Shown here piece after piece: positions 57,801 through 64,000 of a stretch of 64,000 nucleotides of DNA. Under the pieces are notes generated by a model that saw nothing but the letters and a program-made list of their open reading frames with translations, ran no database searches and had not been told where the DNA came from. Source of the DNA: Arion vulgaris (Eukaryota; Mollusca; Gastropoda; Stylommatophora; Arionidae); assembly GCA_020796225.1 (NCBI GenBank), contig CM036760.1, forward strand, positions 3,222,501 to 3,286,500, written 5' to 3'. Each line of letters opens with the position of its first letter. The first letter of the stretch is position 1. A program made the position numbers and the translations under genes.

Positions 57801-58519
57801 GGGAGAAAGATTGTGTTGAACATTGCATAATTGACACAATGTACAATCGCTCTTAGGCTTAGATCACATACAAATCATTAAGAGTGGTTAACAAGTGGTC
57901 AATGTGAATGTGGTCCTAATGTGGAGCTTCAAAGAAGAAACAGGCCCGGGCAAAAACGTTGCTAAACCAGGACAATCTCGGTCCTATGTTAAGTCTAGTT
58001 TAAGAAGTATATAGACTATATTATATGGGCCGGTGTTATATGTTTAAATCACAAGCTTACATTTAAATTACTGTGGTGTTACGTAACCTGCATGTCATAC
58101 TGATACTCATCTCATAAACTTGAAGTAAATTAGAATATTCAAGTTACTTGCAGCCCTATCTAATGTACCTAGAGACTAACAATTCAAAAAGTATGAATCC
58201 CATGGTGCTCTCAAAAATTGATTATTAGTGATGAGTATAAATTAAATGAGACACGCCGAAATCCGCCGAATAGAGACTGACTTTAAAAGTTGATGGTACA
58301 AAATTAAGACGTGAACGTTTCAAGGGCATAGCAAACAAAAAGATTATCTGTAGTTTGTTCGAGTAAGTGGTCCATTTTATCAGCTTAAAGCGTCAAAAAA
58401 GTTATATTAACCAAGAATTTCTAGTTTTAAAATGCGTTATGTCCTACCTGCTGCTTTAAAAGTGCAGGTTTCGCACGTAGTAGTGTTTGCTTGGTTGCAC
58501 GACCAACGAAGGAAGCCAT
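36791..58519 (-). CDS. CYC1: cytochrome c1, complex III heme subunit (8 exons)
   Basis: Eight exons with GT-AG borders on the minus strand: 58519-58448, 56931-56890, 52177-52029, 51142-51016, 45493-45325, 40968-40823, 39669-39569 and 36898-36791. About 305 codons are expected once indels are allowed for, close to animal CYC1 (human 325). Known role: electron transfer from the Rieske protein to cytochrome c in the mitochondrial inner membrane. Seen: a basic N-terminal targeting peptide, a hydrophobic sorting segment, the heme-binding CAACH, the [20 protein letters not shown] block, a candidate axial-ligand Met in ISMAQAL, and the C-terminal membrane anchor followed by [10 protein letters not shown]. 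Exons 5 and 6 carry single-base indels, while every splice site is intact. That favours assembly error over a processed or dead copy. Confidence 0.92.
37423..37660 (-). mobile_element. SINE A copy in CYC1 intron 7
   Basis: Starts at the left with cttcttcttcttcaaacgct, then tagaccactttttaaaccct, and its head lies near gcaggtcctggcaacac. Confidence 0.8.
37935..38170 (+). pseudogene. LINE C-terminal tail fragment
   Basis: Reads [39 protein letters not shown] and [12 protein letters not shown]. Same LINE tail as 9440-9765 and 45620-45975. Confidence 0.65.
38257..38475 (+). mobile_element. SINE A copy
   Basis: Head gcggcaaggcaaagaatagt, then ctaccctagtaaataaaagc, and tail acaagtggtggatatggagg. 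Confidence 0.75.
38684..38880 (+). mobile_element. tRNA-like SINE head
   Basis: A box ctagccgaatgg and a weak B box gttcaattc are spaced as in a tRNA, but the arms do not fold as a tRNA and no acceptor stem closes. Probably SINE C-related. Ends not determined. Confidence 0.45.
39160..39335 (+). pseudogene. LINE C-terminal tail fragment
   Basis: Across frames: [20 protein letters not shown], then [10 protein letters not shown], with gatgatgatgc after it. Same type as 61985-62215. Confidence 0.5.
39569..39669 (-). CDS. CYC1: CYC1 exon 7
   Basis: Acceptor attgtatag and donor AGG|gtaaga. After completing a Gly codon it reads [19 protein letters not shown] and [14 protein letters not shown], the conserved block just before the membrane anchor. 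101 nt, intact. Confidence 0.93.
39865..40115 (+). mobile_element. SINE A copy
   Basis: Head ttttgccaaggcaagcaaag, tgcgacctacaaggcatgtc, ccctggtaaataaaaagc, tail catggagcgttcaaagaag. Confidence 0.8.
40116..40822. other. CYC1 intron 6, no feature recognised
   Basis: AT-rich, with a short A run at 40386. No repeat copy matched. Confidence 0.35.
40823..40968 (-). CDS. CYC1: CYC1 exon 6 with two single-base gaps
   Basis: Acceptor acttgaccag and donor ATG|gtaagt. It reads [27 protein letters not shown], then in shifted frame [16 protein letters not shown] and IIEYEDG. Two bases are missing around the NPYFPG segment (146 nt against 148 expected). The Met in ISMAQAL lies where the axial heme ligand is found in the family. 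Confidence 0.87.
40969..42031. other. CYC1 intron 5 distal part
   Basis: No gene. 41645-41790 (+) reads [12 protein letters not shown], then [16 protein letters not shown], faintly like a BED-finger/hAT N-terminus. 41935-41985 contains only the head of a SINE A (gctggggcttgcaagggagc). Confidence 0.3.
42032..42199 (+). repeat. 28-bp tandem repeat, six copies
   Basis: Unit ttatgaggactataatctta plus gtacttcg, almost perfect (one c to t change). It was amplified from the dispersed LINE block that continues at 42200-42340. Confidence 0.93.
42546..43684. mobile_element. Penelope-like element, head-to-head dimer 1 (non-coding)
   Basis: One insertion bounded by a 14-bp TSD, tacttgaggattag, at 42532-42545 and 43685-43698. 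The left arm (42546 to about 43153) is inverted. The right arm (about 43154-43684) is direct. They meet head to head, with gaccatcatgttcct-type text (acatgatcggatggctgtga / tcacagccatccgatcatgt) in both. Only the protein's last codons are present. Confidence 0.88.
44014..45256 (-). mobile_element. 1.25-kb non-autonomous retroelement D, copy 2
   Basis: 12-bp TSD tttcttgtattc at 44002-44013 and 45257-45268. Same element as 4094-5395, 59 bp shorter. The difference is mostly many single-base gaps rather than one deletion. Tail on the minus strand: gatcaagaagaagaa. Confidence 0.88.
45325..45493 (-). CDS. CYC1: CYC1 exon 5 with single-base frame breaks
   Basis: Acceptor gttgacag and donor GAG|gtatgg. 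It reads AMIDDGPDG, then, in a shifting frame, [15 protein letters not shown], and finally [20 protein letters not shown] and VLARHGGE. The exon is 169 nt where 171 is needed. About one extra and three missing single bases occur in its first half. The second half is intact. The next exon begins [10 protein letters not shown], so the border after GGE is right. Confidence 0.85.
45620..45975 (-). pseudogene. LINE C-terminal fragment
   Basis: Minus strand: [46 protein letters not shown]. Belongs to the family at 9440-9765 and 37935-38170, but keeps more of the upstream part. Confidence 0.65.
46267..50632. mobile_element. Penelope-like element, head-to-head dimer 2 (4.4 kb)
   Basis: 14-bp TSD aacatctaatagag at 46253-46266 and 50633-50646 shows one insertion event. 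The left arm (46267 to about 47681) is an inverted, 5'-truncated copy. It carries, read backwards, the region from the YIDD motif to the 3' end. The right arm (about 47682-50632) is a longer direct copy. The left arm also lacks the last 60 or so bases present at the right end. Confidence 0.92.
47682..50170 (+). pseudogene. PLE reverse transcriptase plus GIY-YIG endonuclease, broken
   Basis: Plus-strand fragments in order: [13 protein letters not shown] (about 48260), DDIVIKP (48408), [20 protein letters not shown] (48450), [19 protein letters not shown] (48679), [20 protein letters not shown] (49053), [13 protein letters not shown] with the YIDD catalytic motif at 49155-49166, [58 protein letters not shown], then [20 protein letters not shown] (GIY-YIG) at 49907-49966. 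Several frameshifts and stops, so inactive. The order RT then GIY-YIG defines Penelope-like elements of the Neptune/Poseidon type. Confidence 0.88.
50660..50922 (+). mobile_element. SINE A copy
   Basis: Head gtgttgccgggactcacaag, gcgacctacaagacatgtcg, tail aagtggtcaatatgaagcat and agaagaaaa. Confidence 0.82.
51016..51142 (-). CDS. CYC1: CYC1 exon 4 (heme-binding CAACH)
   Basis: Acceptor ttctttctgcag and donor GAA|gtaagt. Joined to the previous exon it reads [20 protein letters not shown], then [25 protein letters not shown] is the covalent heme c attachment motif with its His ligand. Intact, 127 nt, no indels. Confidence 0.94.
51310..51690 (+). pseudogene. RTE C-terminal scrap and dispersed block
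   Basis: 51330-51480 reads [20 protein letters not shown], then [19 protein letters not shown], the RTE block also seen at 55960-56090. 51495-51690 is the dispersed block with gagagagatgggtgtcgata and gatcagagcacctatggaca. Confidence 0.65.
51695..51810 (-). pseudogene. short LINE scrap
   Basis: acttgtttcctgatgtcttc and tagacacttcata match the minus-strand LINE piece at 57655-57735. Too short to say more. Confidence 0.4.
52029..52177 (-). CDS. CYC1: CYC1 exon 3 (sorting segment and start of mature protein)
   Basis: Acceptor ttttcactcag and donor TAG|gttagt. The translation reads [20 protein letters not shown], a hydrophobic intermembrane-space sorting segment, then [20 protein letters not shown] and QTFDHA. 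The LHPP.YPWSH..LL block is diagnostic of cytochrome c1. It ends in phase 2. Confidence 0.92.
52410..53060. pseudogene. LINE tail scraps in CYC1 intron 2
   Basis: 52495-52655 (+) carries aagaccagacacccacatgt and aggataggggaagaccaaga, as at 14040-14150. 52830-53050 resembles 13265-13350 (gggcattcccccattcgtgc against gggcattcccatgcgtactc). Confidence 0.5.
53273..56475 (+). mobile_element. RTE-type LINE, near full length (3.2 kb) with SINE-like leader
   Basis: 11-bp TSD atggttgaact at 53262-53272 and 56476-56486. The first 100-140 bp (cgcccgtgtgctgccggggc, aaggcatgtcgtaagaggcg) are the same as the start of SINE A. The protein-coding part then begins near 53422. It ends ccggggtaaaaaggcaaaga. Inserted in the opposite sense to CYC1, in its second intron. 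Confidence 0.92.
53422..56463 (+). pseudogene. RTE LINE endonuclease-reverse transcriptase, frameshifted
   Basis: Apurinic endonuclease domain: [14 protein letters not shown] (53566), [12 protein letters not shown] (53659), [17 protein letters not shown] (53992), [15 protein letters not shown] (54169), [14 protein letters not shown] (54270). Reverse transcriptase: [13 protein letters not shown] (55010), [20 protein letters not shown] (55180), [16 protein letters not shown] (55286), [20 protein letters not shown] (55561), [11 protein letters not shown] (55691). C-terminal tail: [20 protein letters not shown] and [22 protein letters not shown] text, ending [10 protein letters not shown]. Frame breaks lie near 53755, 53875, 54217, 54445, 55255, 55415 and 55758. 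The longest intact piece is 54447-55286 (279 codons). Inactive, but young enough to keep its TSD. Confidence 0.9.
56890..56931 (-). CDS. CYC1: CYC1 exon 2 (42-nt presequence exon)
   Basis: Acceptor tttctgacag and donor GTG|gtaagt bound 14 phase-0 codons reading [14 protein letters not shown], which joins directly to [12 protein letters not shown] of the next exon. A basic segment ahead of the hydrophobic sorting signal is what animal CYC1 has at this point. Confidence 0.72.
57480..57840 (-). pseudogene. LINE C-terminal fragment in CYC1 intron 1
   Basis: Minus frame 57823-57638: [56 protein letters not shown]. The LTTNDRRKL...[12 protein letters not shown] pattern is common in LINE RT ends. 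Continues, broken, to 57480. Confidence 0.7.
57830..57943 (+). mobile_element. SINE A 3' fragment
   Basis: cacaatgtacaatcgctctt, aggcttagatcacatacaaa, tggttaacaagtggtcaatg, ending caaagaagaaac. Confidence 0.7.
57944..58447. other. CYC1 intron 1, no feature recognised
   Basis: AT-rich intron sequence next to exon 1. I see no repeat copy or second exon. Confidence 0.4.
58448..58519 (-). CDS. CYC1: CYC1 exon 1, start codon and mitochondrial targeting peptide
   Basis: The ATG at 58519-58517 opens 24 codons beginning [18 protein letters not shown], rich in Arg/Lys and hydrophobic residues with no acidic residue. That is typical of a mitochondrial presequence. It ends at CAG|gtagga in phase 0. 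The exon is too short to stand out as an ORF. It was assigned by its phase fit to the following exons and its presequence composition. Confidence 0.75.
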
Positions 58520-58735
58520 CTTTCAAGTAACCCCACAACCCAAGTACATATGTTGCGCATGCGTAATCGATCCCGACTTCCTGGAGCTCTTCACGAATAA
58601 ACAAATGCAGTACATAGTAATTGTCGAAGATCAAGCAGAGATGGATCAAATGTTTGACAAATAAAGAGACATAATACCTGTTGTAAGCAGTACTGAGGAG
58701 ACAGTTAAGGGAAAGGGGAAGATATATATTTAATT
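58520..58735 (-). other. region upstream of CYC1 start
   Basis: Presumed CYC1 5' leader and promoter by position. I see no TATA-like or other clear promoter motif on the minus strand. The sequence is less repetitive than its surroundings. Confidence 0.3.
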
Positions 58736-59830
58736 GGGATGCAAGCATTAAGATGTAACAAAAAATTGTTTGAACACAATGTGCCACCACGACAAGGGAC
58801 AGGTGTTGCAGATCCGTTGTACGGGCTAACTATGACTTCAGCCAGTACAGCTGCCCTTCGATGTCGAAATGGAAAAAGGAATGAAACTGTTAATAAACTA
58901 CAGAATAAACTGAACCGAATCATGGCTTGGTGCGATGTCTCCGGTGCAACGAATAATGACACTAAAGTCGTGCTATCGTGGTTCTCCATAAATAATCACA
59001 TTGTAAATAAATTGAAACAGCAAGCGTCAAAATAGGCAGAGACATCGTACAATCACTATAACATCATCTGAGCTATTTGGGTGGGAAGTTTGATCGCTGC
59101 CTGTACTTTAGGGACCATATCGACTAACCTATTGCCAAAAATCACAACGCCCTATAGGTACTAGGTATCGTGGTGGCTGCTGATATTGAGCAACGTTTTC
59201 TTGTGCTCTTATACCCATGCCTCGTTCTAGCACGTATGTGTATACTCTATCCTCGCGATTAGTGCTACACAAATAGTAAGACTGGGAAAAAATTCAGAAT
59301 GAGGCCATGCGCATCATTATGGGATGCACCAAAGATACTCGGGGGGTTCAATCATATCTGAAAATCAACGCAAACAAGTAACATCCCCTCGACAAAGAAC
59401 TCATTAAGTAGAAAGGGTGTAGATTCAAGAGAGAAAGATCATGGCTGAGTCAGGCGGAAGATACCGTTAGGAAAATTTATGAATGTTCCGGAATTGACAA
59501 GGAGAGGAATGGATTGCTGTGTCACCTAAATTTCAGACAGCTTTCACAGTTATTACATCCATTAAGATAAACTGTGAACAAAATAACTCATCATTAATTA
59601 ACGTGGACGTTGAGTCACTTTTGGATGACAGCATCAATGATACAGCTATCGTTATTTACACCGATGGTCATTCGCCAACAACGCTGTGCTTGGGCCTTCT
59701 CAGCACGAGAAATATGCACCGAGATGGATTAATCAACATCGAACCGGTGTGCTGGGTGGAGATCGGAGATCATATAGATATGTCTGGAGTGTTATGATGT
59801 CATCATATAACTGGTAACTAAAGATACACC
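58736..59830 (+). pseudogene. RNase H-bearing LINE fragment
   Basis: Plus frame 58739-59035 includes LQNKLNRIMAWCDVSGATNN, KVVLSWFSINNHIVN. 59290-59345 has KIQNEAMRIIMGCTKDT. 59650-59700 has IVIYTDGHSPTTLC, the start of an RNase H domain. Many stops. The order RT thumb then RNase H fits I/Jockey-group LINEs. Confidence 0.65.
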
Positions 59831-59929
59831 AGCGTATTGGCAATGAGATTCCACCTTGAGCTCATCACTTTTGCTCACATAATTGAAACTTGGAGGGTTC
59901 ATTCATATCTCTTTCGCGATCGTTCGTTT

Positions 59930-60130
59930 ACGGCCATTTTTATCATACTTATTGTGATAAATAAATAGCCTAACACCAAGAACGGGTGTGATAGTTCACA
60001 ATCTTCAGTAACATTTGGAGCTCTGGTGCTTATCATTCGGTGATGTGTCCGGTTTCAACCAGCGTTTACTGGGTTCGCTCTCGGTTAGCCTTTGGCTGTC
60101 CCCAGCCGACCTGCAAGGCAGCAGATTCGC
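59930..60130 (-). mobile_element. family E non-autonomous element, 3' part
   Basis: Matches 3395-3545 (ccccagccgacctgcaaggc). On the minus strand its end reads tcacaataagtatgataaaa, atggccgtaaacgaacgatc. This is the same tail type as SINE B and element D. Confidence 0.6.
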
Positions 60131-60439
60131 TCATATCTAAATATCAACACAAACAATAATGAACATCCCTTCCACATTGATGGGCGTTCACATGCATTTT
60201 TTTCGGAGGCGGAAAATCAATTTTAAAAAACATTAGTAGTTTACTACGCGGAAATGGAGGAAACCAGATGATCACTCAAAATAATATTACTGTATTTTTC
60301 TTTTTCGTTAGCTTTCTATTTTGATGTTTGTGGGGGTTTTAGATTTATAATTACGTTAGCCGCTTCATATATTGTTTTTATGACATGCAGTTTCAGTGTT
60401 CAACATCGTCTGAGATTTTTGCTGTCGATTCATTTTGTC

Positions 60440-60735
60440 TTCTTTGCGTTCGTTCTTAACCAATTTGATCATTCTTATTGTGATGTCTTCTTCTTTACGT
60501 TCGTTCTTTACGACCAATTGTAATCACTCTTTATGATATGTTTGAGTTTGATCTTTGCCAAGAACGTGTATACGTTGCACATTGGTTTGGTAGGCCCCTA
60601 AACGCATAGACTTCTATACGTTTAGGACACGTGCATCCGATTTCAGCCAAACCTCCTTAGTCGCCTCTTACGATATGCGTGGCAGGTAACAGTGGTTCTA
60701 TTCTTTACACCCCAAATTTGGGCCCCGGTAACCAC
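60440..60735 (-). mobile_element. SINE B copy, with an extra tail fragment
   Basis: Inverted: cgttcgttctttacgaccaa, tgatctttgccaagaacgtg, cctcttacgatatgcgtggc, ccccaaatttgggccccggt. Ahead of it, 60440-60500 repeats just the tail (gcgttcgttcttaaccaatt), probably one element inserted at another's tail. Confidence 0.78.
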
Positions 60736-60885
60736 TAGGGCGATTTATTGTGATGTATAATTGATCTTTGCCAAGAACGGATGTACATTGCACTCCGGTT
60801 CTTAGGCACCCTACATGTGCATGGTACCTTACACGTGTAGGACAGGCCTTCCGAATTTTAGCCTACTGGAAATGTTTCAAGTCTG
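60736..60885 (-). mobile_element. SINE B-related partial copy
   Basis: attgatctttgccaagaacg and tacacgtgtaggacaggcct follow the SINE B plan but diverge from the copy just upstream. Confidence 0.55.
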
Positions 60886-61610
60886 TCTTGCTGACAGTCA
60901 GTGTGCAAAAATTGAAATCCGTCTTGTTTTATGGCTCAGTAGCGTGGCGTATCAAGTGAAATACAGATAAGATTCAGGCCTTTACCAACAAATGTCTTCG
61001 GCGAATTGTCGGACTGAGCTGGTGCCACAGTGTAGCAAATAGAAAGCTCTGGATAGCGATCGAAAAGCAACCCATGATGATTCAGGACAGAAGGAAAAAA
61101 TGTAGAGGAGGTCGAACATAACCTACGGAAGACAAAGTCGAGTATCACTAGACAATATCTTCAGCTATCAGTTATATGAGGACTATCATCATAGCACTCC
61201 GGACACGTCCATATGTGCTTCGATCTACGCCTCAACAAATCCAGCAGCGTACAGCGGCCTAATAAGCCAGTTCGATGTTGATTAATCAATCTCTTTGCGT
61301 ATTTGGATGTCGTTTTTTCCGGGCTGTACCAATATTGACACCCATCTCTCTCAGTCTGGTCAGCGAGTGGGACTCACAATCCCGAAATAACTTCAGTGGA
61401 ATCCTAAATAGAAACGGATAAGGGGAAACGCCCAACAGACCTGGAGATGGAATCTTCTTGTGGAACTGAAGAATGCTGGATTATCCTGACAAGCCATAAA
61501 GAAAACGACCAGAGACCAAAGAAAATGGATAACAACTGTTGAGACCCAGTGCTCGACGAGAAGCAAAGAGGAATAAGCAAACACTGCGTGCAATTCTTAT
61601 ATCTACTGAA
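60885..61610 (+). pseudogene. RTE LINE fragment interrupted by a dispersed block
   Basis: 60890-61150 (+) reads VQKLKSVLFYGSVAWRIK, then TNKCLRRIVGLSWCHSVANR. 61170-61385 is the dispersed block in reverse (gatctacgcctcaacaaatc, tcggactg-type ends). 61400-61600 (+) resumes a LINE tail related to 3720-3840 (gagacccagtgctcgacgag). Confidence 0.6.
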
Positions 61611-61979
61611 TTGTGCTTTTCCTAAAGCAGTGCACCAACTGTACACTTGAGACTACCAGAGCGCATAATCCACTGTTGCTTGGCTCCTTGTGGTTTGTAT
61701 TATTTACAGGACATATGTAAAAGATGATAATTTGTTTCTCTGGCTGGTATTTACATTTAATAAGCATATCTACTGCTTGTCTTAGAGTTTTCATTTTCGA
61801 AAGTTATTGAAGTATTACCCCGTTGGTAATTGATCATGACAAGTCTTTTTTCTTTAGTTTTACAAAATGTTACCTCTCCCCATTTTCTATCGAATTTCTA
61901 GCACTGAACAGTCGATACACACACGCGCATACACACACGTACACAAATACATGTGTTACTATATTCAAAGATAAAATTG

Positions 61980-62215
61980 ATGTATTTTTGAACATATAAA
62001 AAGACACGAAGGGCTGGAGAAGACCATCATGGAAGGAGGCACACCGGCAACGAGAAGAAGAGGAAGACCACGGAGAAGATGGATTCAGGATGTAACTGAT
62101 GGTTTGAACATGACGGCTGCAGAGACGGGATATCTGGCCTATGCGAGAGAGAAATTCCAAAGGACTGTTGGGGTTGCAAAGTTCTGCTCAAGACAAGCTA
62201 TTTGATGATGACTAT
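61980..62215 (+). pseudogene. LINE C-terminal tail fragment
   Basis: [56 protein letters not shown], then tga and gatgatgac. The best-preserved copy of this tail in the window. Confidence 0.7.
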
Positions 62216-62691
62216 ATTCTACTGATATACCGCACGTCCTTTAAATGTCACATAAATAGAAAGCAACAATTTATACAATTTAATTTTTATTGTTCATTAA
62301 TTTGAAATCGTTTATTAATGGTGTACATTGTACTCACTACATTTCGCATTAATATTGTCATGTTTCAGTACATGAAATTTGAAGAAAAAAAATTCTCGAA
62401 AGCAAGGGATGCAACCGCTATAATGAAAGATTTTCGTTGTTTATTCCCTTAGTACATGTTCAGATCACCGTTGACGGAATAATATTAGCCGTGGCCAGGC
62501 TCAAACAAACCAGTATGTCTTCAAATAGTGTACCACAACACGGTAAACGAAAACAAAGGGATGGGGGGAGACGACCATGCAAGCACTGGAGTGATAGAAT
62601 AACGGTCTCTGAACATCTCCTACATATGAAGTGCGTAAGAGAGCCAGCGCACACTTGCTCCCTTATACTTTACCTCGGCACCGCAAAATAG

Positions 62692-62712
62692 TGTGTGTGT
62701 GTGTGTGTGTGG
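62692..62712 (+). repeat. (GT)n microsatellite
   Basis: About ten GT dinucleotides followed by a G run. Confidence 0.9.
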
Positions 62713-62829
62713 GGGAGAGAAAGATGAGATGACAAACAAATAAATGTGGACATTTTTATTTTTATTTTTGCGTAAACACCTACCTTCCTTGTCACCAGTG
62801 TCTCTTGTCATTTAGACAAGCCTTATTCT

Positions 62830-63140
62830 GACATCAGAGGTACTGGTAATTTCTTCTTCTGCATTCTCATTAGATTGGGATATCGGATTCTCTAATAAAG
62901 GCAGCCGTCTGCCTCAGATTATCAGCCACACCATACAGTTTGTCTTGGACGCTAGTGTAAGTGGGCCACCTTTTTCTTCTCAAATCTGCATACTGGGGGC
63001 AGTTCTGTATGATATGTACTGCTAATTTAGATCCTCAAGTAACGGATCAGGGTTTCTTGTAGTCCAACGGCTTACAATGTGCCCATTTTTTAAACCCAAG
63101 CTGGCATCTAAACCCCACAATTTCCTAGATCACTAGCGCA
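62830..63140 (-). pseudogene. RNase H LINE C-terminal fragment
   Basis: Minus strand: IIQNCPQYADLRRKRWPTYT, SVQDKLYGVADNLRQTAAFI, RESDIP. The pattern (C-P-x-Y, then R-R-x-x-W/F-P) is the end of I/Jockey-type polyproteins. Confidence 0.6.
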
Positions 63141-64000
63141 GAGTGTTACTAACTTCCCTATTGGCTACCCTTATTTTACTATAATCGGAAACACGTTTCT
63201 TATTAGCTAAAATTATAATTAGTTTGAAGGCTGAATACAATTATAAGTCTGATTCTTACACAGAAAGATCTCAGCTGAGTGCACAACTCTGTAGCACCGG
63301 CGAGGGTCTCGATGTAATTTGGAGGTGGTGAAGATATTAAAAACTAATAATTGACAATATATTATTGCTAGAAATTGGCTCGATCTTACAGCAGAAACAT
63401 ATTTTGTACCATTTATCTCTATAGTTGTCAAATAGTCGTGTAGACTATTTAAAAATAAATGTTATAGTTCACCGAATTTCAAGAACATAGAAAGAAACTG
63501 CATCAATCCAACAAGAATTAAGAAATTTGGTTGATAAGACAAATAAGATTGAAGAAAGTGAAATATTTTGAAAAAGGGAAAGTTACAAATAAAAAGAACA
63601 TACTGGGCATAATAATAAAAAGAGAGAGATTTTGAAAAAAACACACAATTTATGTGATGAATGAGCAATGCTTGCAATCAAAGCAACCATGATTCTAGAT
63701 GGTAATATTGACTCACTTCTACAAACCACCTTCCAAATAACATATGATCAAATGTTGATCCTGTCTGATTCTACCAAACTAATAGTACCTCTGCTCAGAC
63801 AAGCAACACGAAGGTATGATGTCTTTAAACGTTGGATATCTAGCGGGTAGTGTAAGAACATAAGCAAGAAGATTTCATAATCATCTCCATTGCAGAGGTG
63901 TCAACTCTAACGGGCGTTTATTATCTACAATGTAAATGTATTTATAATACAGTTAACGATTATGCTCAAATATCTTGCACAGAATAAGACTACCACCTTG
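63141..64000. other. right edge, no gene recognised
   Basis: 63240-63330 resembles 25090-25215. The rest is AT-rich. The open frame at 63668-63850 (+) has no family I recognise. Confidence 0.3.

Noticed and set aside
58739..59035. 98-codon ORF as a gene divergent from CYC1
   Set aside because: Its text (NRIMAWCD, INNHIVN) is LINE reverse transcriptase and continues, with stops, into an RNase H piece.

Overview
The window is eukaryotic and almost certainly from an animal. Two spliced genes with GT-AG introns can be read by homology, and both belong to animal families: a POGLUT2/3 (KDEL-motif, CAP10-domain) protein O-glucosyltransferase on the plus strand and mitochondrial cytochrome c1 (CYC1) on the minus strand. 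They are convergent. The DNA is AT-rich, introns are long, and nearly everything outside exons is mobile or tandemly repeated DNA. RTE-type LINEs, RNase-H-bearing LINEs, Penelope-like elements (PLEs), hAT transposons and (GAA)n-tailed SINEs point to an invertebrate metazoan. I do not name a species. No operon, bacterial gene, rRNA, viral genome or CRISPR was seen.

Layout. 1-17.9 kb: 3' half of the POGLUT gene (five exons at 419, 8511, 9871, 12452 and 17779), with introns full of SINEs, LINE tails, two small MITEs, one 1.3-kb non-autonomous retroelement and a hAT copy. 18.0-21.7 kb: about 70 copies of a 52-bp satellite that starts about 120 bp after the last visible POGLUT exon. 22.9-24.9 kb: a second hAT copy with a 330-codon transposase remnant. 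25.5-30.0 kb: two adjacent, related satellites (57 bp and 49 bp). 31.0-32.2 kb: a 56-bp satellite seeded in LINE sequence. 34.8-35.4 kb: a 45-bp satellite. 36.8-58.5 kb: CYC1 in eight exons on the minus strand. Its introns hold two head-to-head PLE insertions (1.1 and 4.4 kb), a second copy of the 1.25-kb retroelement, a near full-length RTE LINE and many SINEs. 58.7-64 kb: LINE and SINE debris.

The two genes are unrelated in function: one glucosylates EGF-repeat proteins in the ER lumen, the other is a heme subunit of respiratory complex III. The mobile elements form a connected community. The RTE LINE and the commonest SINE share the same 5' end, and at least four non-autonomous families share one 3' tail ending in GAA repeats. 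Target-site duplications (TSDs) can be read for two hAT copies, two MITEs, two PLE dimers, the RTE, two copies of the 1.25-kb element, one tRNA-derived SINE, one SINE A copy and one nested LINE fragment.

The most unusual signal is the 52-bp satellite. Each unit contains a pyrimidine tract plus AG, like a 3' splice site, and then codons for His-Asp-Glu-Leu, an ER-retention signal. It sits exactly where the terminal KDEL-type exon of the POGLUT gene is expected. Several host exons carry single-base gaps. Matching gaps in a nearby transposon copy suggest uncorrected assembly indels at about 40.8-45.5 kb.
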